A DNA stretch of 64,000 nucleotides from assembly GCF_020164745.1 (NCBI RefSeq), contig NZ_JAIUGV010000015.1:62001-126000 (forward strand). Direction: 5' to 3'. Under the pieces are notes generated by a model. It did not search any database and had not been told where the DNA came from. It was given only the letters and a program-made list of their open reading frames with translations. This stretch comes from Mesorhizobium sp. ES1-4 (GTDB lineage: Bacteria > Pseudomonadota > Alphaproteobacteria > Rhizobiales > Rhizobiaceae). Shown one piece after another: positions 7,554-15,938 of this stretch. The stretch's first letter is position 1. The number at the start of each line of letters is the position of its first letter. The position numbers and the translations under genes are program-made.

Positions 7554-8221
7554 CCCTTGTCCCCGATGATGTGCGCCAGCGTGCGCACCAGCAGCGCGGT
7601 CGAGCGCGCGCCGGCATCCATATGGCCGATGGAGCGGTCGCCGAGAAACGAGGCACGGCCGCGCAGCGCCTTCATCGGCACCGTCGCTTCGGCGGCGGCG
7701 TCGGCGATGTCGGCTATCTCAGCCGCCGTCATTCCCCCGGCCAAAGCGTCATGCACCGGCTGCAGAACATCGAGCAATGTCTTCTGTCCAACCTGCGATT
7801 TGCCGCGCGCGGCCACGGCCTCGATCGCCTTGCCGAAGGCAGCCGTCAAATCGGCCCGGTCCGGGTCCGCCGAAATCTCCCTGCCCAGCGCCAGGAACAA
7901 CGTGCCGAAGAGCGGGCCGGAGGCTCCGCCCACCGTCATCACCAGCTTGGTGCCGATCGCCTTCAGCGCCTCGGGCAGCGGCTTTGCGGCGAACGCATCG
8001 GCCTCTGTCCGCACAGCCTCGAAGCCGCGCTTCATGTTCAGCCCATGGTCGCCATCGCCGATCGCCTGGTCGAGCGCCGTCAATTCCTCGGCGTGGTCGG
8101 CAATCGTATCCGCGGCGGCCGTGATCAGCCTCGAAAGGTCCAGCGCCGTCATGTCGGCCGAATTCCCGGGTTGCACCTTGCCCGCAGTAGCGAAAGAACG
8201 GTCGTCCGACAACTGATCCAT
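7550..8221 (-). CDS. dhaL: Dihydroxyacetone kinase ADP-binding subunit DhaL
   Basis: A 223-residue DhaL domain with the nucleotide and magnesium site TALDQAIGDGDHGLNMKRGF (Asp ligands about 51, 56 and 58). It ends in the usual glycine-rich helices (VGGASGPLFGTLFLAL and GRASFLGDRSIGHMDAGARS). In PTS-type systems DhaL keeps ADP bound as a cofactor that DhaM phosphorylates. The frame opens at 8221, three bases after the upstream fusion gene; an internal ATG at 8152 (MTALDLSRL) would give a more usual DhaL N-terminus. Confidence 0.9.
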   Translation of the reverse strand: MDQLSDDRSFATAGKVQPGNSADMTALDLSRLITAAADTIADHAEELTALDQAIGDGDHGLNMKRGFEAVRTEADAFAAKPLPEALKAIGTKLVMTVGGASGPLFGTLFLALGREISADPDRADLTAAFGKAIEAVAARGKSQVGQKTLLDVLQPVHDALAGGMTAAEIADIADAAAEATVPMKALRGRASFLGDRSIGHMDAGARSTALLVRTLAHIIGDKG

Positions 8222-8224
8222 GCA

Positions 8225-9868
8225 TCAGGCCGCCGCGTATAGCGCGGCGGCGGCCGCGAACACCTCGGCCACGGCGTGGGCGCCGGGGTCGGCCACGCCC
8301 TGCAATTTGGCGCCGACATAGGCGGACCTCCCAGCCTTGGCCTTCTCCATCGTGGCCGTTGCCTCGGCGCCGCGCCGGCCCGCCACCGCGGCTTCTTCCA
8401 GGCCCTTGCCGTCGAGTGCCTTCAAGGCCGGCTCCAGCGCGTCGACCATCGTGCGGTCGCCTGCTTTGGCGCCACCGTAGAACGTCATTCGTTCAAGCCC
8501 CGCAAGCAGCGCCTTGGGCACATCGGTGCCGCCATCCAGGGCCTGCGCCGCCGCCGTGAAGAAGATCGACAACAGCACCCCACTAGAGCCGCCCATGGAT
8601 GAACTCAGAATATCGCCCATCGCCCCAAGCGTCGCTGGGGGGTCGGCAAGCGGCAGTGTGTCAAGCCGTTCGAGGATGCTGCGCGCGCCAGTCGCCACCG
8701 TCGAGCCGGTGTCGCCGTCACCCGCCTTGGCGTCCAGTCCGTTCAATGTCGCTTCGAGCGAGATCAGTCTTTCGCAGACCGTGACGATCAGGTGCCTGGT
8801 AGCCGCGTCCTGGCTGGCCTCGTATGCCGCATTTTGTCCGGCTGCCTTTGCCATCGGCACAACAGTTGGTTCGACGACCGGCTTTGCCGGCATCCAGGCG
8901 TGCGGGCCGACCGGTGCCAGCAAGGCGGTTTCGCGGGCCGCGTCGAGCTTGATCAAAGACAGCGAGAAGCCGTTCATATTGAGCGCCGTCATCAGCGGCC
9001 CGGGGCCGATCGCCAGCTTGACGGTCCTGGCGAGCGGCGAGGCAAGCACCGCATTGGCGACGACTGACATTTCGAGTGGCGGCACGGAGCCGAGATTGTT
9101 GATCAGCAAGGCATAGGCGGCCTTCGGGTCGAGCCGCGCCGCGAGGCGCTCCGCCATGACCGCCACCAGCCGGTCGGCACTTTGCACCGCGATGCGCTCG
9201 ACGCCGGGCTCGCCATGGATGCCAAGGCCGAGCTCGCCGTCATCGGCGCCGAACCTGTCCTCATGCGGCTGGCCTGGGATCGAGCAGGACGATAGCGACA
9301 TGCCGAGCGAAATGATGTCCTTCGCCGCCGCGCGCGCGGCCGCCGCAACGGATGCCAGATCCTGGCCGGCTTCCGACAGATGGCCCGATATCTTGTGCAC
9401 GAACAAGGTGCCGGCAACACCCCGTGGCTGGACGATGTCGGGCAGCGCGATGTCGTCGGCGACGATCACCATCTCGACCGCAAACCCTTCGGCCCGCGCC
9501 TTCTCGGCCGCCAGGCCGAAATTGAGCCGGTCCCCGGTGTAGTTCTTGACGATCAGCAGGCAACCGGCCGGTCCGGTGACGGCGCGAATGGCGGCCAGCA
9601 CCGCTTCGACGCTCGGCGAGGCGAAGATCTCGCCCGAGACCGCCGCCGTCAGCATGCCCTTGCCGACGAAGCCGGCATGCGAAGGCTCGTGCCCGGCGCC
9701 ACCGCCGGAGACCACGGCAACCCTGGACTTGTCCCAATCGGCGCGCAGCACGACCTTGATCTCGGGATAGCCGTCGAGGCGCGCGAGGTCGCCCGAGCCA
9801 ATGGTCCGCAACAGGCCGTCAAGCGCCTCGGTGACGATCGTTTCCCTGCGGTTGAAAAAGTGCTTCAT
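8225..9868 (-). CDS. Fused DhaK-DhaL kinase (ATP-dependent dihydroxyacetone kinase type)
   Basis: A 547-residue two-domain protein. Residues 1-330 are DhaK-like, with SGGGAGHEPSHAGFVG (His60) and LGLGIHGEPGVER (ketone-binding His). Residues about 350-547 are DhaL-like, with LDAKAGDGDTGSTVATGA for ATP and Mg. This architecture is that of ATP-dependent dihydroxyacetone and erythrulose kinases, which phosphorylate short ketoses directly. A stand-alone dhaK, dhaL and dhaM set in the same unit suggests either two kinases of different specificity or a hybrid. It follows the transporter ATPase genes after a 71-base gap. Confidence 0.88.
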   Translation of the reverse strand: MKHFFNRRETIVTEALDGLLRTIGSGDLARLDGYPEIKVVLRADWDKSRVAVVSGGGAGHEPSHAGFVGKGMLTAAVSGEIFASPSVEAVLAAIRAVTGPAGCLLIVKNYTGDRLNFGLAAEKARAEGFAVEMVIVADDIALPDIVQPRGVAGTLFVHKISGHLSEAGQDLASVAAAARAAAKDIISLGMSLSSCSIPGQPHEDRFGADDGELGLGIHGEPGVERIAVQSADRLVAVMAERLAARLDPKAAYALLINNLGSVPPLEMSVVANAVLASPLARTVKLAIGPGPLMTALNMNGFSLSLIKLDAARETALLAPVGPHAWMPAKPVVEPTVVPMAKAAGQNAAYEASQDAATRHLIVTVCERLISLEATLNGLDAKAGDGDTGSTVATGARSILERLDTLPLADPPATLGAMGDILSSSMGGSSGVLLSIFFTAAAQALDGGTDVPKALLAGLERMTFYGGAKAGDRTMVDALEPALKALDGKGLEEAAVAGRRGAEATATMEKAKAGRSAYVGAKLQGVADPGAHAVAEVFAAAAALYAAA

Positions 9869-9939
9869 CGAATTCGTCCCGTATTCGCAATCGTCAATCA
9901 GAAGCCGGCATCAGCCTTGGCAGGAAAGCCGAAAACCAT

Positions 9940-10953
9940 TCACATCAGTCGTTGTCCATCAGCGCCGAAATAGAGCGGCGACCGGTAGCGGATCACCACT
10001 TTGTCGCCTCGTGCCAGATCGGTGTCGGGGTCGGTCAGCGTCACCAGTTTCTTCGGCCCCACCGCCACGTGCAGGTGGTTCTGGTCGCCGAGATGTTCGA
10101 CCCAGTCGACGACGCCGTCGGCATGGCCGTTCGTCGCCTTCTCGATGGCCAGATGCTCGGTGCGTGCGCCGATCGTCTTCGTACCCGTCGGCGCGCCGCC
10201 GTCGGGAAGCAGCCCGGTGGGCAGAAGATTGATCGCGGGCTGGCCAAGCCTTGCCGCGACATGCAGGTTTGCCGGTTCCGAATAGATCGTCCTTGGCGAG
10301 CCGATCTGCACCAGCACGCCCTTGTCAAGGATGCCGATGCGGTCGGCCATGGTCATGGCCTCGATCTGGTCGTGGGTGACGTAGAGCATGGTGGCGCCGA
10401 GTTCGGACTGGATGCGCTTCAATTCGAGCCGCAGGTCCGCCCGCAGCTTGGCGTCGAGCGACGACAGCGGCTCGTCCATCAGGTAGATGGAGGGCTTGCG
10501 CACCAATGCGCGGCCGATGGCGACGCGCTGCATCTCGCCGCCCGACAATTTCGTCGAACGGTTGGCAAGCTTGTGACGGATGCGCACCATGCCGGCCACT
10601 TCCTCGACGCGGCGGCGGATCTGGTCTTCCGGTATTCTCCGCGCCGGCGAGCGCAGCGGAAAGGCAAGGTTGTCGAACACCGACAAATGCGGATAGAGCG
10701 AATATTGCTGGAAGACGAAGGCGGTATCGCGCTCTGCCGGCGACAGGTTCGTGGCATTGTGGCCGCCGATCTCGATCGTGCCGGCGTCCGGCCGCTCCAG
10801 CCCGGCGATCAGCCGCAACGTCGTCGTCTTGCCGGCTCCGGTCGGTCCGAGCAGCACGACGAATTCGCCGTCTGATATATGCAGGTCGAGCCCGCTGACC
10901 GCGGCTTGCTCGCCGAAACTCTTGGTCACGCCCTTGATGTGCACGTCAGCCAT
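9940..10953 (-). CDS. ABC importer ATPase (MalK/UgpC type), second copy
   Basis: A 337-residue carbohydrate-importer ATPase. Walker A is GPTGAGKTTTLRLIAG, the signature LSGGEMQRVAIGRALV and Walker B IYLMDEPLSSLDAK, followed by a C-terminal OB-fold regulatory region (about 235-337). It energises import by the permease pair encoded upstream. Its start overlaps the end of the other ATPase gene by 8 bases. Two different ATPase genes in one importer operon recall rhizobial polyol transporters such as the glycerol system, but I cannot fix the substrate from sequence. Confidence 0.9.
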   Translation of the reverse strand: MADVHIKGVTKSFGEQAAVSGLDLHISDGEFVVLLGPTGAGKTTTLRLIAGLERPDAGTIEIGGHNATNLSPAERDTAFVFQQYSLYPHLSVFDNLAFPLRSPARRIPEDQIRRRVEEVAGMVRIRHKLANRSTKLSGGEMQRVAIGRALVRKPSIYLMDEPLSSLDAKLRADLRLELKRIQSELGATMLYVTHDQIEAMTMADRIGILDKGVLVQIGSPRTIYSEPANLHVAARLGQPAINLLPTGLLPDGGAPTGTKTIGARTEHLAIEKATNGHADGVVDWVEHLGDQNHLHVAVGPKKLVTLTDPDTDLARGDKVVIRYRSPLYFGADGQRLM

Positions 10954-12058
10954 GCTGCGCTCTCCGCTCCGATGCGGTGTCGTGGATCGCCGTTCTCACG
11001 GCGCGGCCAGATCCCTTGTCGAACAGCGACAGCCGCGCGCTGTTCAGCGTCAGGCCGACATGGTCGCCCGGGTTGAGCCGGATTTCGGCCGGCACGCGCG
11101 CCTTGATGATGCCGTCCGTCGTTTCCACCGCGACGATCTGCGTGGTGCCGAGATATTCGGTGCCGTAGATGGCGCCGCGCAGCTTGGAGGCGTCATCGAA
11201 GCGGATGTGTTCGGGCCTGATGCCAAGTGCCATGTCGGCCGGCGCGATGTCCTCGCGCACCTCCGGCACCGCGACTTTTGTCCCCTGGACGACGATCTCC
11301 TGCGCGCCTTTGGAAAGCCCACCGCCGAAGCCCAGAAAGTTCATCGGCGGCGAACCGATGAAGTCCGCGACGAACATGGTCGCCGGGCGGTCATAGATCT
11401 CGCGCGGAGTGCCGAACTGTTCGATGACGCCGTGGTTCATGACAGCGATCTTGTCAGCCATCGACATCGCTTCCATCTGGTCGTGCGTGACATAGACGGT
11501 GGTGGCATGGATGCGGTTGTGCAACTCGCGCAGTTCATGGACCATCAGATCGCGGAATTCGGTGTCGAGTGTGCCGAGCGGCTCGTCCATCAGGAAGCAT
11601 TTCGGCCGCCGCACGATGGCGCGGCCGAGCGCGACGCGTTGACGGTCGCCGCCGGCAAGGCCGGAAACGGATTTGTTGAGCAGATGGTCGATGCGCAGAA
11701 GCTTCGCCGTTTCTTCGACGCGGGTGCGGATCTCGGCCGAGGGCATGCCTTGCGCGAGCAACGGGAAACCGATGTTCTTGCGCACATTCATATGCGGATA
11801 GAGTGCGAACAGCTGGAAGACGAAGGCGATGTCGCGCTCGCGCGCCCGCAGCATGGTGACGTCCTCGCCGCCGAGCAGGATCTGGCCGCCGGTCGGCAGC
11901 TCGAGCCCGGCGATCATGCGCAAGGTGGTGGTTTTGCCACAGCCGGACGGCCCGAGCATGACGAAGAACTCGCCATCCTCGACGACGAAATTGGAGTCTT
12001 GCACCGCGACGAAATCGCCGAAGGCCTTCCTCAGATGCTGGACGCGAATCTCGGCCAT
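10946..12058 (-). CDS. ABC importer ATPase (MalK/UgpC type), first copy
   Basis: A 370-residue ATPase. Walker A is GPSGCGKTTTLRMIAGLE and Walker B CFLMDEPLGTLD. The signature is LAGGDRQRVALGRAIV, where LAGGD replaces the usual LSGGQ. The C-terminal regulatory domain is present. It probably pairs with the neighbouring ATPase as a heterodimer on the cytoplasmic side of the importer. It starts 2 bases after the 68-residue membrane protein gene, which fits translational coupling. Confidence 0.9.
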   Translation of the reverse strand: MAEIRVQHLRKAFGDFVAVQDSNFVVEDGEFFVMLGPSGCGKTTTLRMIAGLELPTGGQILLGGEDVTMLRARERDIAFVFQLFALYPHMNVRKNIGFPLLAQGMPSAEIRTRVEETAKLLRIDHLLNKSVSGLAGGDRQRVALGRAIVRRPKCFLMDEPLGTLDTEFRDLMVHELRELHNRIHATTVYVTHDQMEAMSMADKIAVMNHGVIEQFGTPREIYDRPATMFVADFIGSPPMNFLGFGGGLSKGAQEIVVQGTKVAVPEVREDIAPADMALGIRPEHIRFDDASKLRGAIYGTEYLGTTQIVAVETTDGIIKARVPAEIRLNPGDHVGLTLNSARLSLFDKGSGRAVRTAIHDTASERRAQHG

Positions 12059-12060
12059 GA

Positions 12061-12267
12061 TTATTCCGGAAACTTCGAGACGATGATGAACATCACCGTG
12101 CCGGCGAGCATGGTGATGAACGAATAGGTGTAGAGCGACAGCGCGAAGGGCTGGAACAGCATCAGGAAGCCGATGGCGATCAGCGCCGTGGCGATGTTTT
12201 CCATCAGCCCGCGCCTGGCCCAGCGTGGCCAGCGGGACTTGCGTTTTGCAGGTTGGGTCATGCTCAT
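12061..12267 (-). CDS. Small two-helix membrane protein in the ABC importer operon
   Basis: A 68-residue protein: a basic cytoplasmic N-terminus (MSMTQPAKRKSRWPRWARR) followed by two hydrophobic helices, about residues 24-42 and 47-64. ATG 12267 overlaps the upstream permease stop (ATGA), so it is translationally coupled. Small membrane proteins in this position occur in rhizobial polyol ABC operons (DUF2160 in glycerol operons). This one is shorter and I cannot assign it to that family. A structural role in the permease complex is inference. Confidence 0.75.
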   Translation of the reverse strand: MSMTQPAKRKSRWPRWARRGLMENIATALIAIGFLMLFQPFALSLYTYSFITMLAGTVMFIIVSKFPE

Positions 12268-13214
12268 TTGCGCACCGCGCCGAAAGTGATGCCGCGCAGC
12301 AATTGCTTGCGCAGCAGGATGGTGAAGACCAGGATCGGCACCAGGAAGATCGTCGTGCCGGCCGCGACGGCCGGCCAGTCCTGGCCGCCTTCGCCGATGA
12401 TGGTCGGGATGAAGGGCGGCGCGGTCTGTGCCGTGCCGGAGGTCAAGAGGGCCGCGAAGGCATATTCGTTCCAGGCGAAGATCAGGCAGAAGATGGCGGT
12501 CGCGGCAATGCCGGTGGTCGCCTGCGGCAGCACGGTGCGCCAGAAGGCCTGCAGCCGCGTATAGCCGTCGATCATGGCGGCTTCCTCGTACTCGCGCGGA
12601 ATCTCGTCGATGAAGCCTTTGAGCAGCCACACCGCCAGCGACACGTTGACCGCCGTGTAGAGCAGGATCATGCCGAGCGCGGTGTCCGACAGGCCGAGTT
12701 CGCGGTACATCAGGTATATGGGAATGGCGACCGCGATCGGCGGCATGAAGCGCGTCGACAGGATGAAGAACAGCAGGTCGTCGGCAAGCGGGACCTTGAA
12801 GCGCGAAAAACCATAGGCCGACAACGTGCCGAGGAAGACGGCGCAGAAGGTCGAGCCGAAGGCGATGATGAGCGAATTGACGAACCGCGGCAGGAAGTTG
12901 GACGGGCCGGCGATCACCATGTTGCGCTTGCGCACGGTCTCGTCGCAGAAGCCGGTCGCCGGTCCGAGCGAGTTGATGTACTCCGGTGTCTGCCTTGTCC
13001 GCGTCGTGAACAGGTTGCAGTAGCCCTCGATGCTCGGCTGGAAGACGATCTTGGGCGGATAGGCGATCGAATCCGGAGGCGTCTTGAAGCTGGTGGCGAA
13101 GATCCACAAGAGTGGCACGATCGAGACCAGCGCATAGGCGATGATGATGGCGCCGGCGATGCGCTTCGAATTTGCCGAGGGGGCGACGACCGAATGGGCA
13201 GTGGTCAGGCTCAT
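12264..13214 (-). CDS. ABC sugar/polyol importer permease (MalG type)
   Basis: A 316-residue inner-membrane permease with about six helices. The EAA loop reads EIPREYEEAAMIDGYTRLQ, the contact site for the ATPase. A periplasmic insertion of about 70 residues follows the first helix (FQPSIEGYCNL...). It is the second permease of the importer. Its start overlaps the first permease's stop by four bases, and its end overlaps the small membrane protein gene. Confidence 0.9.
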   Translation of the reverse strand: MSLTTAHSVVAPSANSKRIAGAIIIAYALVSIVPLLWIFATSFKTPPDSIAYPPKIVFQPSIEGYCNLFTTRTRQTPEYINSLGPATGFCDETVRKRNMVIAGPSNFLPRFVNSLIIAFGSTFCAVFLGTLSAYGFSRFKVPLADDLLFFILSTRFMPPIAVAIPIYLMYRELGLSDTALGMILLYTAVNVSLAVWLLKGFIDEIPREYEEAAMIDGYTRLQAFWRTVLPQATTGIAATAIFCLIFAWNEYAFAALLTSGTAQTAPPFIPTIIGEGGQDWPAVAAGTTIFLVPILVFTILLRKQLLRGITFGAVRK

Positions 13215-14158
13215 CTCTGCTTCACCTTGTTGAGCGCCTTGACGTAGATATTGGCGAGACCGAACACCGCGACGAACAGGATGATGGCGAAGGCCGATGA
13301 GTAGCCGGTGCGCCAGCTTTCGAAGGCCTGACGCTTCAGCGTGATCGAGGCGACCTCGGTGGTCGAGCCCGGCCCGCCGCCGGTGAGCAAATTGACCATG
13401 TCGAACATCTTGAAGTTCTCGATGCCGCGAAACAGCACCGCCAGCATGATGAAGGGCAGCGCCATGGGCAGTGTGATCGACCAGAACTGCCGCCAGTTGG
13501 AGGCGCGGTCGACCTCGGCCGCCTCATAGATGTATTCGGGGATCGAGCGCAGGCCGGCGAGGCAGATCAGCATCACGTAGGGCGTCCACATCCAGGTGTC
13601 GACGATGATGATCGACCACGGCGCCAACGAGACGTTCGAGAGCATCTGGATGCTTGTCGGGGGAATGCCTGACGCGAACGAGATGACGTAGGAAAACAGG
13701 CCGATCTGCGGCTCGTAGAGGAAGCGCCAGAAATTGCCGACCACCGCCGGCGACAGCATCATCGGCACCAGGATCAGCGTCGTCCAGAAGGCATGGCCGC
13801 GGAACTTCCTGTCGATCAGCCAGGCCAGCGTGAAGCCGATCAGCGTCTGCAAGAGGATGGTCCAGAACACGAAATGCGCCGTCGTCTGCATGGCGATCCA
13901 GATATCCTGGTCGCCAAGGATGCGCTGGTAGTTGGCGAAACCGAGATTCTTCACCACTTCGTTCGGCCGGTTGGCGCGGTAGTTGGTGAACGAAAGATAG
14001 ATCGCCCAGAACAGCGGGAAGATGTTGATGGCGAGCAGCAACAGGATCGTCGGCGAGATGAACAGCCAGGCGAGGCCCTTGTCGCTGATGCCCCGGACCT
14101 TGCGCGCCAACGGCTCGGGCGTCGCCCGGGCAACGGTCTCCGCTGTCCGATTGAGCAT
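13211..14158 (-). CDS. ABC sugar/polyol importer permease (MalF/UgpA type)
   Basis: A permease of about 315 residues with six predicted helices and the EAA motif PEYIYEAAEVDRASNWRQFW. ATG 14158 (MLNRTAETVARATPE) has AGGA about 8 bases upstream, so I prefer it to ATG 14197 or the longer frame to 14236, which lack such a site. It forms the translocation channel with the MalG-type partner. A strong stem-loop block separates it from the binding protein gene, as often seen where the binding protein is made in excess. Confidence 0.88.
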   Translation of the reverse strand: MLNRTAETVARATPEPLARKVRGISDKGLAWLFISPTILLLLAINIFPLFWAIYLSFTNYRANRPNEVVKNLGFANYQRILGDQDIWIAMQTTAHFVFWTILLQTLIGFTLAWLIDRKFRGHAFWTTLILVPMMLSPAVVGNFWRFLYEPQIGLFSYVISFASGIPPTSIQMLSNVSLAPWSIIIVDTWMWTPYVMLICLAGLRSIPEYIYEAAEVDRASNWRQFWSITLPMALPFIMLAVLFRGIENFKMFDMVNLLTGGGPGSTTEVASITLKRQAFESWRTGYSSAFAIILFVAVFGLANIYVKALNKVKQR

Positions 14159-14243
14159 GGTAAATCCTGCTTCGGTCACTTGAGGCGTCTCTGTCATGGA
14201 ATTTATCTGAACCGCGTCCCGTGCCAAGAGCGGCACGGGACCC

Positions 14244-14348
14244 AGAGCATGATGCCGAAAAGTGTGAAGCGGTTTTCGGACGACATCATGCTCTCTCGGA
14301 TGATCTGGAGGCGGATGATTTCTGGTCGAACCGACCAGAAATCATCCG
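14244..14348. repeat. Two adjacent palindromic elements between binding protein and permease genes
   Basis: Two inverted repeats lie in the gap. The first pairs AGAGCATGATGCCGAAAA (14244-14261) with TTTTCGG...CATCATGCTCT (to 14294), with a 4-base bulge. The second is a perfect 17-base stem, CGGATGATTTCTGGTCG at 14312-14328 with its complement at 14332-14348 and a 3-base loop. The first resembles the short palindromic repeats common between rhizobial genes. In the transcript both would fold just 3' of the binding protein stop. Confidence 0.85.
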
Positions 14349-14373
14349 GCCCTGGGCCTAGCTCGGGAGGAGC

Positions 14374-15705
14374 TTACATCTTGCCGTCGTCCTGGAAGAC
14401 CTGCGTCCAGTCCTTGACCAGCCCGTCGAGCGCGTCCTTGGGCGAGCCTTGGCCGGCGACGACATAGTCATGGAAGCGCTTCTGCGAGGCCTGCAGCAGC
14501 GGCGCGTAGCTCGGCTCGGCCCAGAAGTCCTTCACGATGGCCATCGAGTCGAGGAAGGTCTGCGCGTAGGGCTGGCTGGCGGGGAATTTCGGGTCCTTCA
14601 CCACCGCGTTGAGGCAGGAGTAGCCGCCGAGCGACCACCACTTGGCCTGCACGTCCTTGTTGGCGAACCACTTGATGTATTTCAGCGCAGATTCCTGCTT
14701 GTCGGAATAGGACACCACCGAAATGCCCTGGCCGCCGAGCTGGGCGAACTGGTCGCCGTCGGGACCCTTCGGATTGACGAAATAGCCGATCTTGTCGCCG
14801 CCGACATTCTCGTCCTTCTGCAGGCCCGGCCATGTGAAGGCGAAGTTCATGTGCATCGCCACCTGGCCGGATTTGAAGGCATCGACGCCTTCGCCCATGT
14901 AGCTGTTCGAGGCGCCCGGAGGGGTGCAGCAGTCATAAAGCGCCTTGTAGAATTCCAGACCCTTAACCGACTTGTCGGAGTTGACGAAGCCTTCCATCTC
15001 GTAGGGCTTCTTCGGGTTCTCGTATTGGAAGCCGTAGCTGTAGAGCACGTCCATGGCGCCCATGGTGATGCCTTCCGAGCCGCGCTCGGTGTAGATCGAA
15101 GCGCCATAGACCGTCTTGCCGTCGATCTGCCGCTTCTGGAAGAACTCGGCGATCTGCTTCAGCTGGTCGAATGTCGCCGGCGGGCCGAGATCCCAGCCAT
15201 ACTTCTCCTTGAATTCCTTCTGCAGTTCGGGCTTCGAGAACCAGTCCTTGCGATAGGTCCAGCCGACGACGTCGCCCATGGCCGGCAGCGCCCAGTAATT
15301 GGGCGTGTTCTTCGGCCATTCCGAATAGCCGACGACGGTCGCCGGCACGAAGTCGTCCATGCTGATCTTCTCCTTGTCGAAGAAGTCGTTCAGCTTGACG
15401 TAGTGGCCGTTCTCGGCCGCGCCGCCGATCCACTGGCTGTCGCCGATGATCAGATCGCACAATTTGCCGTGCGAGTTCAATTCGTTGAGGAAGCGGTCGG
15501 CATAGTTGGTCCACGGCACGAATTCGAATTTCATGCCGATGCCGGTTTCCTTGGTGAAATCCTTGGACAGTTCGACAAGCGCGTTGGCCGGGTCCCAGGC
15601 GGCCCAGCACAGCGTCAGGTCTTCAGCGTGCGCGGCGTTCGAGACGGCTGTCGACGCTGCGATCGCCGAGGCCAGTCCCATAGCCAGTTTCAAGCTCGAT
15701 TTCAT
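14374..15705 (-). CDS. ABC importer periplasmic solute-binding protein
   Basis: A 443-residue extracellular binding protein of the carbohydrate family. It starts MKSSLKLAMGLASAIAASTA with a signal peptide cut near AHAED, so it acts in the periplasm. ATG 15705 follows GGGAGGAAGG closely. Conserved family features include WAAWDPANALVELSKDF, GDVVGWTYRKDWF and GGQGISVVSYSDKQ. It presents the substrate to the two permeases. Ligand unknown; the downstream Dha kinases point to a short polyol or ketose. Confidence 0.9.
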   Translation of the reverse strand: MKSSLKLAMGLASAIAASTAVSNAAHAEDLTLCWAAWDPANALVELSKDFTKETGIGMKFEFVPWTNYADRFLNELNSHGKLCDLIIGDSQWIGGAAENGHYVKLNDFFDKEKISMDDFVPATVVGYSEWPKNTPNYWALPAMGDVVGWTYRKDWFSKPELQKEFKEKYGWDLGPPATFDQLKQIAEFFQKRQIDGKTVYGASIYTERGSEGITMGAMDVLYSYGFQYENPKKPYEMEGFVNSDKSVKGLEFYKALYDCCTPPGASNSYMGEGVDAFKSGQVAMHMNFAFTWPGLQKDENVGGDKIGYFVNPKGPDGDQFAQLGGQGISVVSYSDKQESALKYIKWFANKDVQAKWWSLGGYSCLNAVVKDPKFPASQPYAQTFLDSMAIVKDFWAEPSYAPLLQASQKRFHDYVVAGQGSPKDALDGLVKDWTQVFQDDGKM

Positions 15706-15805
15706 GCCTTCCTCCCATTTGTGAGACACGTCCGGATGACGGTCCCAAGAGCCCTCAACCTCTCTCCTCAGAGGCCCAAACATGGCGGCATCGTCGCGCC
15801 GCGGA

Positions 15806-15845
15806 TGTTTAGTAATTTGTTTAGTGATGCAATTTTTACTAAACA
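15806..15845. promoter_or_regulatory. Candidate operator: three TGTTTAGT half-sites before the importer/Dha unit
   Basis: TGTTTAGT occurs at 15806-15813 and again at 15818-15825, exactly 12 bases apart, and the inverted form ACTAAACA lies at 15838-15845. The block is AT-rich in a GC-rich genome and lies about 100 bases before the binding protein start. This pattern suits a repressor that binds several half-sites. The regulator is not in the window. Confidence 0.6.
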
Positions 15846-15938
15846 AGGCAAGCGAATTCGTTGCTGCATCGCAACATGCCCAAACGGCTGATTGAAATCG
15901 TTGGGAAATGACCGCCGGATGCTTGCTCCGGCTGCCGA

